NCBI GenBank assembly: GCA_030066475.1
Contig: JASJBO010000352.1
Span: forward strand, 1 to 7,728
DNA length: 7,728 bases
Direction of reading: 5' to 3'
Origin: Myxococcota bacterium
GTDB lineage: Bacteria; Myxococcota_A; UBA9160; PR03
Shown: positions 6,391 through 7,728 of the stretch, in pieces
Position numbering within the stretch: the stretch's first letter is position 1
Layout of the letters: every line of letters starts with the position of its first letter
Notes under the pieces: generated by a model
The model's database searches: none
What the model was told of the DNA's origin: nothing
What the model saw: only the letters and a program-made list of their open reading frames with translations
Translations under genes and position numbers: made by a program

Positions 6391-7728
6391 TCGGCGAGCG
6401 GGCTCCCGCTGGGCAGCGAGCGCGGCACGTCGCGCCGCAGGTCGAGCGCGCGCGGGTCGGTCAGCGCGTGCAGGAAGGCGATCAAGTCGTCCACGTCGCG
6501 CTCGCGCAGGCGCACCGGGGCCAGCTCGTTGGCGGCGGCGATCGCCGCCACCCGCGCCGGGTCGTCCATCACGACGAAGTCGAGCGCGTCGAGGTCGGGC
6601 CGCGAGGGCAGCACCGCCTGGCTGCGGTCGTAGCGCTCGAGCGCGGCGACCGGATCGAGGTGGTGATCGACCACCGCGCGCAGGGTGTCGTAGGCGCCGG
6701 CGTGACCCCAGGGTCCGGTGAGCGCCACGTTGCGCAGCGTCGGGGTGCGGAAGCGGTAGCGGTCCGCCGGGTCCCCGGTCACGCGCTCGCGGCCGAAGTC
6801 GTCGCGCCCGTCGGGTCCGTCGCCCTTGCCGGGGCCGATCTGCGGCATGGCGATGGCGTGGAAGCCGTGGTCGGTCTGGAACTTCCCGGCGTGGCAGTCG
6901 CCGCAGCCGGCGCGCCCGTAGAAGAGCCGCATGCCGCGCCGCGCCCGCGACGAGAGCGCGCGCCGGTCGCCGCGCAGGTAGCGGTCGAAGGGGCTCTGGT
7001 CCATGCGCCAGGCCGCCGCCTCGAAGGCGGCGATCGCGTTGGCCGCGTGCACGTAGGTGACGTCGGCGGCGCCGCTCACGTCGGGGTAGACCGCCACGAA
7101 GCGGTCGACGTAGTCCGGCTCGGCGCGCAGCCGGTCGGCGATCAGCGCCCACACGCCGTCGGGTCCAGCCAGGTCGCCGGCCGCGGCCGCGTCGGCCTGG
7201 TCGTTCTCGCCGGGCTGGCCGGCCATCTCCGTACCCGACTGCACCGGGAACATCGCCTGCACCGCGAGCACGTTGTCGAGGCCGTCGGGAAGCTGGTCAG
7301 CGGCCGGGCTCAGGAAGCCGCTCGGCTGGCTCGCGTCCGGCGCGACGCGGCCGTCATGGAAGAGGTGGACGAACTGCTTCGCGCCCAGGTTGAACACCGG
7401 CGGGGCGTTGCGCGGGACCCGCTCGTGGACCGCATCGGGGCCGCTGCCCAGGTCGCGCGTCACGCCGAGGCCGCCGGCGCCCTCGCCCACCGGCAGCGAC
7501 AGACCGTCGCCCGTGTCGGTGAGCGCGTGGTGGCACGTCGCGCAGGAGATGTTCTCGTTGCCGCTCAGGATCTTGTCGAAGAACAGCAGCCGGCCCAGCT
7601 CGACCTTCCCCTCGTCCGGCTGGCCGGCGTCGTAGTAGTCGCCGTCCGCGACGGGGTGGGGCAGCTGCGGGCGCGCGGGGCGCTGCCAGCCGCGCTTGCC
7701 GCCGAACGCCGCCGCGCCCGACGCCAGG
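6387..7728 (-). CDS. Di-heme cytochrome c peroxidase / MauG-family protein, 5' end off-window
   Basis: The minus-strand frame is open from the right edge to TAG at 6387-6389, giving 446 visible residues. Numbering here starts at the first complete codon. Two c-type heme sites are present: CATCH at 62-66 (7530-7544) and CGDCH at 275-279 (6891-6905). The family landmarks GRLLFFDKILSGN before heme 1, the Asn-rich APPVFNLG region and RTPTLRNVALTGPWGHAG (327-344) are all there. These mark the bacterial di-heme cytochrome c peroxidase/MauG family, periplasmic enzymes that reduce hydrogen peroxide or oxidise a partner protein. The first residues, LASGAAAFGG, could be the end of an export signal, so probably only a short stretch is missing. 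A GTG at 7488-7490 would give a 367-residue product lacking heme 1 and is not the real start. At the position where CcpA has Met and MauG has Tyr as a heme ligand, this protein appears to have His356 (VVDHH). It converges on the lipoprotein gene. Confidence 0.88.
   Translation of the reverse strand, partial: LASGAAAFGGKRGWQRPARPQLPHPVADGDYYDAGQPDEGKVELGRLLFFDKILSGNENISCATCHHALTDTGDGLSLPVGEGAGGLGVTRDLGSGPDAVHERVPRNAPPVFNLGAKQFVHLFHDGRVAPDASQPSGFLSPAADQLPDGLDNVLAVQAMFPVQSGTEMAGQPGENDQADAAAAGDLAGPDGVWALIADRLRAEPDYVDRFVAVYPDVSGAADVTYVHAANAIAAFEAAAWRMDQSPFDRYLRGDRRALSSRARRGMRLFYGRAGCGDCHAGKFQTDHGFHAIAMPQIGPGKGDGPDGRDDFGRERVTGDPADRYRFRTPTLRNVALTGPWGHAGAYDTLRAVVDHHLDPVAALERYDRSQAVLPSRPDLDALDFVVMDDPARVAAIAAANELAPVRLRERDVDDLIAFLHALTDPRALDLRRDVPRSLPSGSPLAE

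Noticed and set aside
2957..6721. A 1254-codon plus-strand frame running through the lipoprotein gene and into the convergent di-heme gene
   Set aside because: It is Arg/Ala/Gly/Pro-rich, crosses the end of one real gene and runs antisense into another, and shows no domain. It is a GC-driven shadow.

Overview
The window is one contiguous stretch of very GC-rich bacterial DNA. GC looks well above 65% by eye, and third codon positions are almost all G or C. It reads as ordinary chromosome: I see no insertion sequence, phage gene, CRISPR array, tRNA or rRNA. The mix of a large TSP3/dockerin-like lipoprotein, a MauG-type di-heme peroxidase, an alpha/beta-hydrolase-type membrane N-terminus and extreme GC suggests a Gram-negative from the former Deltaproteobacteria (Myxococcota or a related uncultured lineage). 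That placement is inference only.

Layout. (i) Positions 295 down to 1, minus strand: the 5' part of a membrane-anchored protein that resembles the N-terminus of a family of alpha/beta hydrolases; it runs off the left edge. (ii) A 75-bp divergent intergenic gap. (iii) Positions 371-2773, plus strand: an 800-residue fusion of an alkaline-phosphatase-superfamily phosphodiesterase and an endonuclease/exonuclease/phosphatase (EEP) domain. Both metal sites appear intact. (iv) A 121-bp gap with three short inverted repeats and a 12-bp tandem repeat. The repeat lies in a 16-codon mini-ORF whose stop overlaps the next start (ATGA). (v) Positions 2895-6380, plus strand: a 1161-residue predicted lipoprotein with an unrecognised N-terminal half, a roughly seven-bladed beta-propeller, thrombospondin type 3 calcium repeats and two dockerin-like calcium loops. 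(vi) Positions 7728 down to 6387, minus strand: a di-heme cytochrome c peroxidase/MauG-family protein whose 5' end lies beyond the right edge. It converges on the lipoprotein gene with six bases between the stop codons, and a short hairpin contains both stops.

How they may work together. The lipoprotein and the di-heme enzyme would both act outside the cytoplasm, but they are convergent and so not co-transcribed. The fusion phosphodiesterase and the lipoprotein are co-directional and could share a transcript. No shared pathway can be shown from the sequence. I did not find a clearly new multi-gene system. The points most worth a second look are the double-phosphodiesterase fusion, the mini-ORF/hairpin leader before the lipoprotein, the uncharacterised half of that lipoprotein, and the His at the expected second-heme ligand position of the peroxidase.
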